NCBI RefSeq assembly: GCF_041381155.1
Contig: NC_091134.1
Location: 10,820,755-10,884,754, forward strand
Direction: 5' to 3'
DNA length: 64,000 bases
Source of the DNA: Argopecten irradians
Taxonomy: Eukaryota > Mollusca > Bivalvia > Pectinida > Pectinidae
In this document: one piece after another, positions 1-11,454 of the stretch
Layout of the letters: every line of letters begins with the position of its first letter
Numbering within the stretch: the first letter of the stretch is position 1
Notes under the pieces: generated by a model
What the model was told of the DNA's origin: nothing
What the model saw: the letters and a program-made list of their open reading frames with translations, nothing else
Databases searched by the model: none
Made by a program: the position numbers and the translations under genes

Positions 1-183
1 TGTATTTAACATAAAACATGTTTTGTGCCTGTGCTTATCTCAACAGATAAGAATGCAACTGACAATCAATGTTCTCCTATATTTATGATATTGGTATATT
101 GCGTTAATACCTGTGCATTTTATGTTGCCCTTAAGCATAAATCCCTTAAAATTAAATTATATAACGTAAATTTGATATTATGT

Positions 184-323
184 AAATACTACCTGCATTA
201 GAGGGTGACAGTGCCTAGTGTCACCCCGAGGATATCACTGTCACCCGAGGCGAAGCCGGGGGTAACAGTGATATTCCGATGGGTGACACTAGGCACTGTC
301 ACCCTCTAATGCAGGTAGTATTT
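184..323. repeat. Hairpin MITE-like inverted repeat
   Basis: About 42 bp beginning AAATACTACCTGCATTAGAG is repeated as its reverse complement at the other end, around a short GC-richer loop. The core GTGACAGTGCCTAGTGTCAC is itself almost palindromic. It has no coding capacity and looks like a small non-autonomous DNA element. No clear target duplication was found. Confidence 0.7.
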
Positions 324-3176
324 ATTTTATTATACCGAAAGTCTAGAAACAAAACTAGTTTTCAAGTGTTTGCAATCTATTGAAACATTTTTACTGATTT
401 TAGCAAAAGTCGAACAGTCACCGTCGGCAGTAGAATAGCTTACCAGCATCTACTCAGTAGCACTAACTATCACTGCATTGTTGTCATGTCTCCTGTGTTT
501 GTTAAAATCTTAACGTTTTTTTTTTTTTAATCTCAATGAATTTTGGTTTCGTCCCGTCGTCTGTTTACAACATTAGCAACGTCAAGAAGACGCTTGAAAT
601 CGCATGTCTTCCGTTCACCTAATCACCGACGGGTTCATAAAAACCAACATATAGCACTTGGACGGTAAGCGAAAAGGCGTAAACGGAAAGATCCGTCCTT
701 AATTTGAAAAAAAATCAATAAACATACTAATTATACAACACTATTACTAAATAGATCCAGATAAATTTTGAAGCGTCGCTTAAAAAACAAAGATGGCGTC
801 GAAAAAAGAAACGAGCGCGCATCTTTTTCGGGCGGTTAATATTTTGCACTGTCAAAAATACACTATCACCCGTTGCTAGGGGGTTGCTACGAACGTGTCT
901 ATTGTTTCCTATTGTTCTAATGTTACCTGCCGTGTGATAGTGTAAAATACCAAATATCTCTCGACCAATCAGAATGCAGAATTCTCACTTGAGGTATAAT
1001 AAACTTAATTATCGCCTTTTGTCCGTCGTTCTTCAGCCGTCCGTAAGCATTAATAATTCTTTTTACCGCTACAGGTAATATATTCTCGGAAAGTATTTGA
1101 GGTGATTTCTTTTCATTCATATTTCCCGCTTCCTATGAACATGCATATTGTAACTTAGGACAAATCAGAAAACAACATGGCTGACATGGTCAATTTTGCA
1201 ATATAGATCTACCTGATTTTATTTATTCATTGATTCTAAACAAGTTGCCAAACATCCAGAAAATTATCTACTCTTACAGATCATACATCAGTAATTTTGA
1301 TTAATATTGTTTTTTTAGAAAACCGTGTCCTATGAGCAAGCATTTTCACGCTATTTGTAAAAAAAGAAAGTTTCATGGAGTTTTAACGGTGCAAAAATAA
1401 TGATATTTTGAAAATGAAACATCGAAAGACTCAGCAAATAGTATGAACTGAGAGAGCAGACAATATCGTATTGTTATACTAAATTTGGTAAAAATCCGTC
1501 GATAAATAAAGCCATTGTTCTTAGGTGAAAAAATTCGAAACCTTGGAGCAAACAATCACGTCGCCATTTTACCGTCGAGCCGATCTTCTGGAGCACGAAA
1601 ATGACGTTGCAGAATAGTTAGATGACGTCATCGCTATTGTTAAACTGTCGAATTTCAGAGAGCCTAAAAAAGGCCCTTTGGCACTCAACGGTAGTATCAT
1701 AGAGCCTATATATAGTCTCTGTGGCACTCTAGGGGTTAAGGACAAAGCACATTGACAAACGTTTATATTTTTCGTGACCTTGTAAAAATTCAATATGGAC
1801 CCTATAAAGATTATCATTTTCTCCAATTTCATATCAAATCCTTTTCGAATAAACGTGCTTCATATAGGGATTGGATTTCGTTTTTATGTTAACCATGCTT
1901 GTATGGAGCAATTCCTCTAAGAATATATTCTATGGGGCGCGTTAGCGCCCATATTGAATATATTCTTAGAGGAATTGCTCCATACAAGCTATGGTTAACA
2001 TAAAAACAAAATCCAATCCCTTATATTTACACTCACACGACTTTTTATTTATATTTTATGCAATAAAATCGTCATTTGAAAGTGACGTAATTATTCAATA
2101 CAAGTCGGTCAAAAGTGGGAGGAGCTTACTCATTTGAACAGCGAATGGTGACGCTTCACGTAATGTAGAATTATTCTTCCGCGACGACAAAAAAGTTCAA
2201 TATTTTAGTGTAAAATAAAACATGACAAACCAAAGTAAATTTCAGAGATAATTTTATTTAATCAGATCAGAATTTTAAATATATATTCAATTTTGCTAAA
2301 AGTTAATATATAGCGTAATAACATAAAGAATTTGTACACGGCCACATGTGTGAACTCGGTGACCGTTATTGTGCAGCCAGGCGAAGCTGACGCACGCTTA
2401 CACACTTTAGTTTGCCGAAGTTGGCAAAACACCGATTTTCAAGTAGCTCAATGTGTTTGAGATGTCGTCTGACTTGACGGTATTAATTACATCCTTGGGA
2501 GCCATATGATTATATAATCTACGCATAGATCCATATCGCCATCGATAGATGAAACAAATTCACTTGTGTTCGATGGATACAATGTATTTGTGGTGACGCG
2601 GAACTGTCAACACGTGGGATTATTAGCGGTGCATGTTTTATAATACACATGATTAAATACTCAAAGAACAAAGACACAAAAGGATATGTTTATAACTGAC
2701 CTCTATCAGAGGGTCTCACACCCGTCCACCCATAAGGCTCGACGATCTTAGGACGAACATAGGCACAGAGGTAATGTTTACATTTGACACCCATCATTTT
2801 TAACAAAAATGAAAGCACGTCGCCCCGGTCGGGATATTTTTTCCGTTTCTTTATACAATTGTTAATTTAAAAATTGTTTGAATCATATATAAATATAAAA
2901 CATGTATATATTGTTTTACATTTTTCCAAAATTCTATGAAAAAACAACAATATACACGTAATGTTTGCGTCAAAATGTAAACAAAGCCATGTGTTTCTTT
3001 TTTTTAAAAAGTAGTCCTTTTACGTTGCACAGAACATTTCCTTACGCAAGTTCAAAGTTCAATGTTACCATGCGCAATTATGGTAAACAAAATCGGCTAG
3101 TATTAGCGTATAGTGACCAAGCCTAGCAAGTGTAAATATAGCTCATTGACATTTCAATAATCTGTCGGTTACTTAC
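324..3176. other. Stretch without a recognised gene (left flank)
   Basis: AT-rich DNA with one further hairpin repeat (separate entry) and short AT-rich or low-complexity runs. Open frames on both strands are under 90 codons and lack family signatures or matching splice sites. The missing later exons of the GPCR on the minus strand should lie here or beyond the left edge, but I could not recognise them. Confidence 0.5.
1863..2025. repeat. Hairpin MITE with ~65-bp arms
   Basis: The arm starting TATAGGGATTGGATTTCG returns as its reverse complement ending AATCCAATCCCTTATA. The loop contains the palindrome GGGCGCGTTAGCGCCC. The arms are nearly identical over about 65 bp, so the insertion is fairly young. 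There is no open frame. It is a typical hairpin MITE. Confidence 0.8.
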
Positions 3177-3822
3177 GTGGAACAACCCAGGCGAGTACAT
3201 GGTATACCACCTTCGCTGTCCGAGTTCTTATAATAGTTAAGCCGAAAGCTATTCTGAGGCAGATACAGAGTTCCACATAAAATGTATAAATATCAGCCAC
3301 TATGCCAAAGTATGTACAAATTATACTTTGAAAGACACAGAAACCCTCGCCCCTTCCGAACGGTATGTCTGTCTTGTAATGGAAAGTCCCGAGTAGAGTC
3401 TCAAAACATGTCAATCCGTTAGCTGTAGTAAGCAGGGCGATTAGGATATTCTGTGTGTTTTTGGTCTGAAACCTTAAGAAAACAACCACATATGTGATCG
3501 CTGCGAACACAGATATCGCACTTGCTATAAAGGTAAGGGTAAACACCACATTCGCGAAATCACCTTCCAGGATCCCACATACGCGAAATCACCTTCCAGG
3601 ATCCCACATGCGCGAAATCACCTTCCAGGATCTTACATGCGCGAAATCACCTTCCAGGATCCCACATGCGCGAAATCACCTTCCAGGATCCCACATGCGC
3701 GAAATCACCTTCCAGGATCCCACATGCGCGAAATCACCTTCCAGGATCCCACTTGTAACATTTCTGTTTATTGGTAACTCCGTCGCACGGTTGGTGACGT
3801 GGTAAACATATGTGGAAGTCAT
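3177..3822 (-). CDS. GPR157/cAMP-receptor-like GPCR, first coding exon (interrupted by minisatellite)
   Basis: From the repeat-free part the protein reads as an N-terminal GPCR segment. A short extracellular tail (ATG at 3822) has two N-glycosylation sites (NRAT, NVTS). Three hydrophobic helices follow: VVFTLTFIASAISVFAAITY, NILIALLTTANGLTCFETLL and an FCVFQSIICTYFG-containing TM3. An IIRTRTAKVVYHVLAWVVP segment then resembles the TM3-TM4 region of GPR157 and cAMP-receptor-like receptors. The exon ends at a good donor (C|GTAAGT at 3177). Seven tandem 29-bp units lie between the tail and TM1. The six extra units add 174 bp, so the outer frame is kept, but the third unit read 5' to 3' carries an in-frame TGA near codon 50. 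As sequenced this exon cannot be read through unless part of the repeat is spliced out. Exons for TM5-TM7 were not found. It could be a pseudogene or a length-polymorphic allele. Confidence 0.58.
3547..3749. repeat. 29-bp minisatellite, 7 copies, inside the GPCR exon
   Basis: Seven head-to-tail units of a 29-bp sequence containing CGCGAAATCACCTTCCAGGA, nearly identical apart from the two edge units and one internal variant. The unit derives from the GPCR coding sequence itself: one copy encodes ILEGDFA in the receptor frame. The low divergence implies recent expansion and likely length polymorphism. Confidence 0.93.
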
Positions 3823-5563
3823 CCTATATATTAGTGTAGATTATATTGCAGGTGTAACTCCGGCTATTTCGTGTTTTTCGGCAGCCAATACTGTACACTG
3901 TTATTGCTCTGTCGCTCCTTGTTTTAAAACTTTTGCAAGTATATGTAATGATATCAGTAGATCATCCAGTATCTGGGTTACGTATGTTGTGATAACGATA
4001 CAGATATTTAAAGAAACAAATAACGAGATCACCGTTCAGCTACACAGTATAAAAAGATAAACCTTTTTATTGTTTATATTTTATAGCATCAACAGGATTG
4101 TCGGACTGAACTAACAATCCATGGAAAATAAGTTCTGAAATACTAACACTTTACACCGCTGCGCATAGCTAACATTCTAATGCAGCTAATTATATATCTA
4201 AGATACCAGTCTGAAATTCCAACTATGTGCACGAGTGCTTGTACCTATTGTCACATAAAAAAAATCCACCCGAAACCCGCCACTAGTGTGTAACATACAC
4301 AATTTTGAAAGTAAAGTGACATAGAATTACGTCCGAGGTGACTAATCGATTGCTGATACTTTTGACATCGTTAGATATCAAAGTAATCCTTATTCTAAGA
4401 AGGGTGAAATCTTAATGTGACAGATATTCTTGAGTTTAAACACAAACTGATATCAGTTCTGCATGGCGTCTACAAAATATTTCTCGTGATATACTTCACT
4501 ATTCAACTTCTATCAAGCAAAGTGAAATATTAATTATGTAAATGATTCATTTGGTGAAGTTTTGATCTCTGCCTTGTAAACAACTACACTGTAATTTGTC
4601 GGACGTAAATGAGTTGAATAAGTCGGATTTTGTAACTCAAAATATTTCTATTGTCTATTATAGGCTGCATATAAAGTTTCATGAAGTTATCATGTTAACA
4701 AAATACAATAATGACATTAATACGAATGGTATGCACTCCATATATATGTGACTGACAAATAAGTCAAAGATTTGAGATCTTCCGAGTTCTTACTCGTGGT
4801 CAGCGGCAGATAAAGTTTAAATAAGCTCAAAATATACACAAGGAAAAATTAACTAATTTGTCATCAAACGACTTTAAGAATCATTTGTTGACATTTTAGC
4901 CCAAACTGAGTTATTCATTTGCCATACCTTAAATATACGCCAATGAAACACATCTTCATTCATGGGACATTTCATAAGAGTATACAAATCACCTATATGC
5001 TATTAAATGTTTTTAAAACAGTTTTTGTTTTTCTTGATAGAAAACAGTTTCTAGACATAATATGATATTTACTTCTACAGCTAAACGCACTCCGATCACT
5101 TAATTTGCAGAAAGAATCAAAGAAGCATCACTTGGGTACAATGAGACATTTACGTGATCAAAAAAATACCAAAAACATGTATTATTCCTAACCAATTTTT
5201 TTGGAAACAAAAATTATGATTCTATATATTTAAGTGATAGCAATAACATAGTCTTGCTTTTACCGTCAATGTGTGTAATCTACCGAGATATTTGTAAAAC
5301 AAGAATGTATATTACAATTAGAAAAATAATAAAAACGGCGAGGCATTTCCAAAGCTGAACAATATCACATCTCAAACCGTGCAATAAAACTAATATCCGT
5401 TTCCTAGGCGACTAAAACAAAATCAAAATATGTGTCGACACAAACAGTTCATAACATTTTGAAAGAATTTCCAAGTTGAGCTTTGAATCCTATAACTTTG
5501 AATCAGGCCGTTCTCATGTCCTGTCCTTAATGTATTTACTACAATCGTTTGTTCTGTATCTCC

Positions 5564-8500
5564 CTATTGCATTTCTTGGCATACAAAATACATCGTATTA
5601 GAGCACCCGTAATCATTGAGTCCAAAAAAACCCGTATACATAAACAAATTAATACATCTTTCATGGTCATCACTTGGCTCTGATTGTTGAAACCAGATGT
5701 CGCTAGGTATAGCAATACTCGACCCATCGCTCCATCTGAAGTCATTGTCAGTCCCGGCATCATAATCATAACCTCCAACCCACCACTCATCTGACGCTGC
5801 AATGCCAATATAACGAGTGTCAAATGAATAGGTTTAAAACATTAATAAAGTGTAATTATCATTCTTATTAAAAACAAAAAAAAAACAAGCAGGAGATTAC
5901 GTGAATCAGCTTACTTAAACTTAAACAACTGCCAAACTTAACGTTTTCAAAAGACGTTCACGGAAATTTATACTGTCATAGAACATGTCAGTTTCAGTTT
6001 CAAGACTTTAGTTAATCCAGGAATCATTTTATCAGCAATATAAACATTTTCATCGGCAGAAATGAACTAGAATATATTTATCTTGCATCATTTTATTGAA
6101 TTATTGTATCCCACTTACGTATACATAATTTACCCCGTTACGCTCCCGCCCCCACCCCAACACATACACACTCACACTCACACACCCTCACACCCTCACA
6201 CACATCCTCACACGCGCGCGAGTTTTACCTGCAAATAGGTGTTTGTGAACACCAGTTTCCGTGGCTAGCACTTTCTCCAGTGTGTCCAGGATGAGAAGGT
6301 CTGCCCCGTCATTACGACACGTAGTCTGAGACTCGTACCAATTCTGGGAAGTTGAATACAGACGGATACACACACGGAAGGTTGGATCATAGGTGTACCC
6401 AGGTAGACGGCAGGCGTCTGGAAACAGAAAATCAACTACATATGTATCAAAAACAATATCATCAATTGTTGTATTGATCTAGTGTCAAGTTGAGAATTTC
6501 TTAACTTAATGATGACATGGAACTCGCTTTAGTTACAAATGATTGTGTAATCTGAATAATCATTGCTCTATGTTGCCATTGTTTACATATCCAGAACCTA
6601 GTTTAGTATCTGGAGTGTTAGGTCGATTTGCGAATTACATATATTGTATTATCCTCGATATGATAGGGGCGACTATCACTATTGTATATCCACTCCTTGA
6701 ATAGCAAATCTGAAGGTATTTCATAAAAAAAAAACTGGGCTGAGGAGACTTCTTTTGAAGATTAAAGAGAACGAAGCGGTGTACAGCGAGGGTATCGTTA
6801 GTTGATTCTTTTGATGTACGCCAAACCAACTGTTTCATGTGTTGTCGCACATCTCACTTCAGTTTTATTACATGTATGTTTACTATGACATAGTCCAGGG
6901 TAATATAATAGTGATAGTAACCCCTGGGATAAGTTGATGCACTAGTAGTCGTAAGTCGAACATCATGTGCACCATGAGCAGATTTCCGATAGTTTTTTTC
7001 CACCTGGGACCAGAGTTCATGCTCTGAAACTACGCTTAAAAAGTGCAGCGATATTATCTCATCAGATTGTTCCAGTCACTAACTATCAACATTAACATAA
7101 ATATACACGTAATACTATAAAGCAACGCAATGTCAACGGGGTTGAATCATCGCTATGACAGCGTTACCAAATTCACACTCGGATATGCACCTGTCACATT
7201 TGTGGTCATAGATACATCCAGGGCCACATATCATCTAGGAGATCATTCTCGATGCTCCAGGAGTTCCGATCACTTCCGATCTCTACACTCCTGGAGTATC
7301 TCATAGTAAAACTGGGGGAAACAGAATAGAACAGGTAATTTAGTCTTTTGATATATATCAAAAGAGTCGTATAGTAGTACACTGTGGTCGACAGTGTGGC
7401 TTTGATGGTAGGCGTCACTTTCTCTGTAGTCTTCAAGGGAAATTTTCGTTGGCCTGTGATTGGTCAAATGTTTTCCGCTGAGCTGACTCCATTTTTTCTA
7501 TGAGATAGGCCAGTGGTGTAGAAATCGTAAGTAATCGGAACTCCTGGAGTATCGAGGATGCAAAGAGATTGGAAACAACAGGATACCTACTAGAACGAAT
7601 ATACGTACCCGGCCTACTATACCTTTCGGCCGGGTACGAATTGGTCCCTATGTGTCCTAGTGGAGCAGAGCCTCCGAAAATCACTCGGGCACAATTTTCT
7701 TTACTTTTTTGTAGGTTTCCAATTATTTTGTGCGTACAAAAGCATTTATATATTATTTTTGTCGAAAACAAACATAAGTGCCTTTCTTAATATCTACCGT
7801 ACCGCTCACAAAACGTCAAATTCATACTTTGTAGACTTGCTGTATAAATTCTCTTCAGAAAGGCCTTCATATGTGTATATGTAAAACAAAATGTCTCGCT
7901 GAGAATTTGATATTTTATATGGTTCAGTTTTATTGCCTTGGAGGTAAGCGATATAAAATAAATACGATAAAATGCATACAAACGTTTAAATAACGGTTTG
8001 CATAATCATAACTTTGCTCCATTAGCAGTAATAGGCACCAGTTTAGCCCGAGATACTCTGGCCCTGACACCAGACTTAGACATTATGACAGTTAGATGTC
8101 TGGTTTAGGGCCAGAGCGCAGTAGTACTCGAAAACCTGGAATAAGCCGACACCGTTTGGTATCGGGCCAGGTACTCTCCGATTCAGACTACTTACAGAAT
8201 ATTACCACCGAGAATCGCCACTTACCTTGGTCTTTTCAACAAATGAATTATTTATCTACTCATAGCCATCCATTTCACCACGCATGCACGTTCTATTGTG
8301 TCAACACAGTAGTTTCTTTTCCGCAACTTTAAATTTCACTCGTCGTCGTCGTCGCCATTTTCTCGTAGTATGCAAATCCTCTTTGATCTCGACGGATTGC
8401 TATATTTGGGTAGATATGATATTCATTTGTTGAATAGACTAAGGTTAGTGGTGATTCTCGGTGGTCAGTCTGAATCGGAGAGTAACTGGCCCGATACCAA

Positions 8501-11454
8501 ACGGTGTCGGCTTATTCCAGGTTTTCGAGTACTACTGCGCTCTGGCCCTAAACTAGACGTCTATCTGTCATAATGTCTAAGTCTGGTGTCAGGGCCAGAT
8601 TATCTCGGGCTAGCACCAGTTGTAGCTCTAAAGACGACACCATTATCTGTATAAAAGTCTTTTGAGCTACAATATTGCAGCTAGATGCCTACATATAGCA
8701 GCGCAAACTTTGGTTATTTTTGTATATGATTTGTTTTGTGTTTGGTATCCCATGGATATATTAAACATTATTTTATAGCTTGATAATACACCAAGTTTCT
8801 GTTGGTGCATAACAACTTACGTCTCCACATCTGAGTATCTGATTGGCTGGCGGAGTCATATGACAGTCCATTATATCCTCGGCACTCATTTGTGGTTGTC
8901 GTAAATGTAACGTCTAAGCATGGTATGGAGTGTAATTCGCATGCTCGGGCACATCTAATGGCGCTTGGCATCCATTCCGTAAATACAACACCATCATTAT
9001 AAACAAGATTCACTTCCGTTACATTTTCCTTCCAGATAGAGTTAAGTTTCCTGTAGCCTTGTATACCTGTAAAATATGTATATTTCATTTATGTTTAATG
9101 CTAATACTGAGTCTACTGACATTTAGAAGGATATTTAGTTGTATATAAAATGTTGCTTTATGGATGTGTTTCTACTATTATTCACTAAATATTATCCAAT
9201 AAAGGAAATCCAAAACAGAAATAGATTTGAATGACAACTGATAATGAGATCATTAGATAGATATAGAAGCAATAGTTTGCATTGTATTCAACATAGTCCG
9301 CTAAACCTGCCTGTATTATTAGGCTTTTTTAAATTTTTTTTTTTGCCTAATATATAGGCAAGAAAAAAAATTAAGAATTAAAAAAGCCTAATAATATAGG
9401 CAGGTTTAGCGGACTATATTCAACATAGCGGTGCGAGGGGGATCATCCCCTTATACATTTTGCCACTGACACGTTTAAATAGTTTTCTCAGTGGGGTGGA
9501 GCATGAAATCAAGTTATAACTTCCCGAGTTTCAGTTTAAAATGTCCACAGCCAATTACTGACAAAACTTGTCATCCCAGGCCAACTTAAGATTTATATCC
9601 CACAACACATGAGACGACCTAGTAATCTACATCTTTTTGTTTAATTAAAGGTTGGGAAATGCCATTATTATTAGCCATCGTCAAACAACTAAGAAAAATA
9701 TGATTACAAATCAGTAGTTTTGATATATCTATATTAACATCAGTGCTACCCAAACGTATTTACTTTTATTTTGGTATTTAGAAGACTAAAAACATTATAA
9801 ATTAACGAAGTAGTTATATTACATAAGGCATTTATAGTGGTGCAGAACACAAATCTAAAAAAAAAATCAAAAAAATCTGCTTAGCAATAAGTCTGTCATA
9901 CTGAAAATGGTTGCAGCACTTATATATATATACACGTAAATCAACACTTAGAATCTTATGATCAAACACCTTTTATATATGAAATCAACAATAAATAGTT
10001 TGACAACATTAACATTAGTATCATTGAATAGGTACACGCGCGTATGCGGGCACGAGGTGTGACTATATTACACCTGGCGATTGGTCTGTAATACAAACAT
10101 TTTGAATTATGACCTATGTTTGGTAATACGTCAGTATGATTTGTAATGATATTCAAAATTCACTGTAAAAATAACTGCAACATAGTAACTCAGTCATATT
10201 TGAATATACCATTTAATGTTAAATAGTCTTCATCAACAGGTATCTCTCGAAATCTCAGCATCCCCGATGTTGTCTATAGAGCAAAAGTCTTTTACGATAC
10301 ACCAGGTTCTATTACCATAATTTATTAAATTTTAGGTATTTCTCGTAAAATCTATACTTTCAAATGACATTGGTGTGCTCATCATTTCAAAGTAACAGAA
10401 TACGTGTCGTTTCACTATGGAATTTGTGTAAGACAGTGAAATCAATATAAGAGTCATTGATCAACTAATAGTTCCAGACAATGCATAAATTGTTTACAGT
10501 CTTTTGTTGTTAATAAGCTAACAGTTCCCTAAGGAATCTCTTCACGGTGTGATTTCTAATTTTCAATCAGTTCTTTGTTAGACATCATCAAATAGTCGTA
10601 AAGTATGTACCAACTTAATAGGTTATCATGCTTTTTTATCACAGAACACCTGACTTCAAACGTCGACAAACATCTGTACAAGAATATTTAAACTTGATAA
10701 AGTTAAGAACTACCTGATACATGCTTATTGTAAAACAAAAATAAAGTAGGTTGTTATTTATTTATATTTATTTATTCATTTATATCTATTTATTTATCTA
10801 TATTTATTTATTTATATTATTTATTTATCTATATTTATTTATTTATTTATATTTATTTATTTATTTATCTATTTATTCATTTATTTATGTTTCATTGCCA
10901 TCATATTTGCAGAATATATATAGGTGAAAAGTTAAGGAACAATTCTTTAATTACGAATATCAATGCTATGAGAGATATAATGATAACATGTTACATTTAA
11001 TATATTTTCCTAGTGCATCAGTAGAGGATATTGTGCTACATGCTAGTCCGTCGTATGATCAATTTCTATATACCGCAGCTATGTATGATAAAACTATTAA
11101 ACATGACAAACGTGTCTCCGATACCAGTGTTCCTGTTGATTTGATTTGCAAGGGATTCAATTTCGCTATATTCAGGATTAAGTTACTTTTGCGAATTGCG
11201 TACCTGGAAATGTATTTGAAAGATCGACAAGAATGATTATCAGAATCGTTATCATTTTACTGTTAAAAATTTAGAATTCGCGATAAATTCTATCCGCGAA
11301 TGAATATCACTGATAAATCAGCGACATTTTCTACGTGTGAAATTGAACAACTGTATAGTATACGGTATACAATGGAGACAATCTTACCTGTCATCTGTAG
11401 TGCTAACATCAGGGTAAGTATTCCGGCCGATTTCATACTGTTAGAGTAATCCAT
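5564..11454 (-). CDS. Secreted apple/PAN + C-type lectin domain protein
   Basis: Four exons on the minus strand, 11388-11454, 8821-9066, 6229-6417 and 5564-5796, join in matching phase 1 with GT-AG ends to give 244 residues. Exon 1 is a signal peptide (MKSAGILTLMLALQMTG; an in-frame ATG lies six codons upstream). Exon 2 (residues 23-104) is a cysteine-containing apple/PAN-like module with RCARACELHSIPCLDV and NECRGYNG. Exons 3 and 4 form a long-form CTLD (about 106-243) with CRLPGY, NWYESQTTC, WWVGGYDYD, FRWSDGS, CINLF, LNDYGC and a final VCQ. The sugar/calcium site reads EPS rather than EPN or QPD, with LND in place of WND, so calcium binding is plausible but specificity is unclear. The protein should be extracellular, probably a recognition lectin. 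Introns 2-3 hold a foldback element and other repeats. The family call is firm; no orthologue name is justified. Confidence 0.9.
7249..7557. repeat. MITE with ~65-bp terminal inverted repeats
   Basis: The left end CTCGATGCTCCAGGAGTTCC and the following ~45 bp recur as an imperfect reverse complement at the right end (CGGAACTCCTGGAGTATCGAG). About 180 bp of non-coding DNA lies between. It sits in intron 2 of the lectin gene. Confidence 0.7.
7598..8692 (+). repeat. Interspersed repeat family X, copy 1 (split by a foldback element)
   Basis: Starts TATACGTACCCGGCC, forms a 5' hairpin (TACCCGGCC with GGCCGGGTA), and ends with a 3' hairpin (GTAGCTC..AGAC with GTCT..GAGCTAC) and AATATTGCAGCTAG. A second copy lies at 29507-30012 and a 3' fragment at 51497-51588. 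Without the inserted foldback element this copy is about 515 bp. The superfamily is not recognised; hairpins near both ends could fit a Helitron-like or other non-autonomous DNA element. Confidence 0.75.
8044..8612. mobile_element. Foldback (MULE-like) element, copy A, 9-bp target duplication
   Basis: Terminal inverted repeats of about 180 bp begin TAGCCCGAGATACTCTGG and end ATCTCGGGCTA. The element is flanked by the exact 9-bp duplication GCACCAGTT (8035-8043 and 8613-8621). Long TIRs with a 9-bp duplication are characteristic of Mutator-like elements. There is no transposase; the short open frames in the arms are arm artefacts. It inserted into repeat family X, which dates it after that repeat. 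The same element occurs reversed at 59821-60385. Confidence 0.88.
9294..9416. mobile_element. Hairpin MITE with 9-bp target duplication
   Basis: An almost perfect palindrome, TAGTCCGCTAAACCTGCCTG to its reverse complement, with a T/A-rich loop. It is flanked on both sides by TATTCAACA (9285-9293 and 9417-9425). The 9-bp duplication suggests a Mutator-like source. It lies in intron 1 of the lectin gene. Confidence 0.87.
10749..10888. repeat. ATTT-type simple repeat
   Basis: Interrupted (ATTT)n / (ATCTATTT)n microsatellite in intron 1 of the lectin gene. Confidence 0.9.

Noticed and set aside
2491-2630. A minus-strand frame with TTNTLYPSNTSEFVSSIDGD as a possible later GPCR exon
   Set aside because: It is short, hydrophilic and lacks transmembrane helices or a clear acceptor in the required phase, so there is no support beyond an open frame.
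5539-5823. 94-codon minus-strand frame (MTLVILALQRQMSGG...)
   Set aside because: It is the wrong frame over the last C-type lectin exon; the spliced frame contains the conserved WWVGG, WSDG and cysteines.
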